Of a stretch of DNA of 64,000 nt, positions 63,561 through 64,000 are shown piece after piece. Each line of letters opens with the position of its first letter. The first letter of the stretch is position 1. A model generated the notes under the pieces. That model was not told the DNA's origin, searched no databases, and worked only from the letters and a program-made list of their open reading frames with translations. The stretch covers positions 103,239,593-103,303,592 of the forward strand of contig OZ038485.1 in NCBI GenBank assembly GCA_964036315.1, given 5' to 3'. The DNA is from Acanthosepion esculentum (Eukaryota; Mollusca; Cephalopoda; Sepiida; Sepiidae). The position numbers and the translations under genes were made by a program.

Positions 63561-64000
63561 AAAATATATTTTTAATTTTTGTTTAATAATCAAACTTAAT
63601 CTTTTAGTAAAAAAAAAAAAAAAAAATTGCGGTCGATACTAGGAAAGTGACCTTTTTTTAATAAGAAATGTTTCCCATTTGTATTGTTGGTTTTATTTAT
63701 AAATGAGGCAGATATATCTACTGGTCTATCAGTTTGACGAATGAGCTTGAACTGAATACTCAGCTTCAATAGATTATCTAAAAAGTTAGAACAGGAAGAG
63801 GTCATCGAAATATTTTCATCTCCAGGAAACAACAATGACGAAAGTCGATATTGGCAAGCTATTAGACTTTCACGGAATATACGCATGTACAACATTCGGA
63901 TAAAATGTATCGACTTGAAGTTTGACAATGAACAAATTGGGAGAAAAAAAAAGCCACATGATAAAGTCGTGAATACCTTTAGAATTTAATGGACTGTCTC
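63561..64000. other. Non-coding, nothing recognised
   Basis: AT-rich with an A-run near 63610. A 110-codon minus frame (63596-63928) has no family features. Confidence 0.45.

Overview
This window looks like AT-rich intergenic or intronic DNA from a large, repeat-dense animal genome. There are no operons, no dense coding and no bacterial signals. It holds long (TA)n and (TG)n arrays, tRNA- and 5S-derived SINEs, several non-LTR retrotransposon families, Penelope-like elements with GIY-YIG domains, Helitron ends, and Tc1/mariner, pogo, hAT and piggyBac-type remnants. This mix suits a cephalopod or other lophotrochozoan best, though a large arthropod genome cannot be excluded. That placement is inference from repeat style, not from a diagnostic host gene.

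Layout. 0.5-8.6 kb: non-LTR 3' ends, a 5S/tRNA-type SINE, two parallel copies of a SINE plus DD37D-type mariner remnant, and an RTE fragment. 8.67-9.88 kb: a homogeneous minisatellite that switches from a 31-bp to a 26-bp unit. 10.9-17.1 kb: a full 5S+tRNA composite SINE, transposase relics, a long inverted repeat at 13.2-13.9 kb, a non-LTR tail and a Helitron. 17.3-19.7 kb: a possible host first exon (minus strand), then a mariner scrap and a hAT tail. 20.2-29.4 kb: an RT remnant carrying a precise insertion, an inverted Penelope pair, more RT pieces, a short Helitron, a piggyBac-type MITE and a Tc1/mariner-type TIR element. 29.4-31.4 kb: a nearly full-length mariner (TA target duplication, 1288 bp) inserted into the coding region of a Penelope-like element. 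33.2 kb: the clearest 5S-tRNA SINE. 34.4-35.3 kb: GA-rich minisatellite. 35.9-39.1 kb: RT, RTE and endonuclease remnants. 41.3-42.5 kb: the best host gene candidate, a two-exon gene for a small secreted Ig-like protein with its own polyadenylation signal. 43.87-51.12 kb: a 7.2-kb purine-rich satellite. 52-64 kb: Penelope GIY-YIG, a Tc1-like element with both ends, more SINEs, a deleted pogo-like element, and a 490-bp-arm inverted repeat with a SINE in its loop.

Almost every long open reading frame is a by-product of tandem repeats, above all the huge minus-strand frames of the purine tract, where a pyrimidine strand can hardly form a stop codon. The transposon proteins are broken by stops or frameshifts, so nothing mobile here looks autonomous as it stands. 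The most useful points are the secreted Ig candidate, the nested mariner-in-Penelope insertion, the 5S-tRNA SINE family, and the large inverted repeats.
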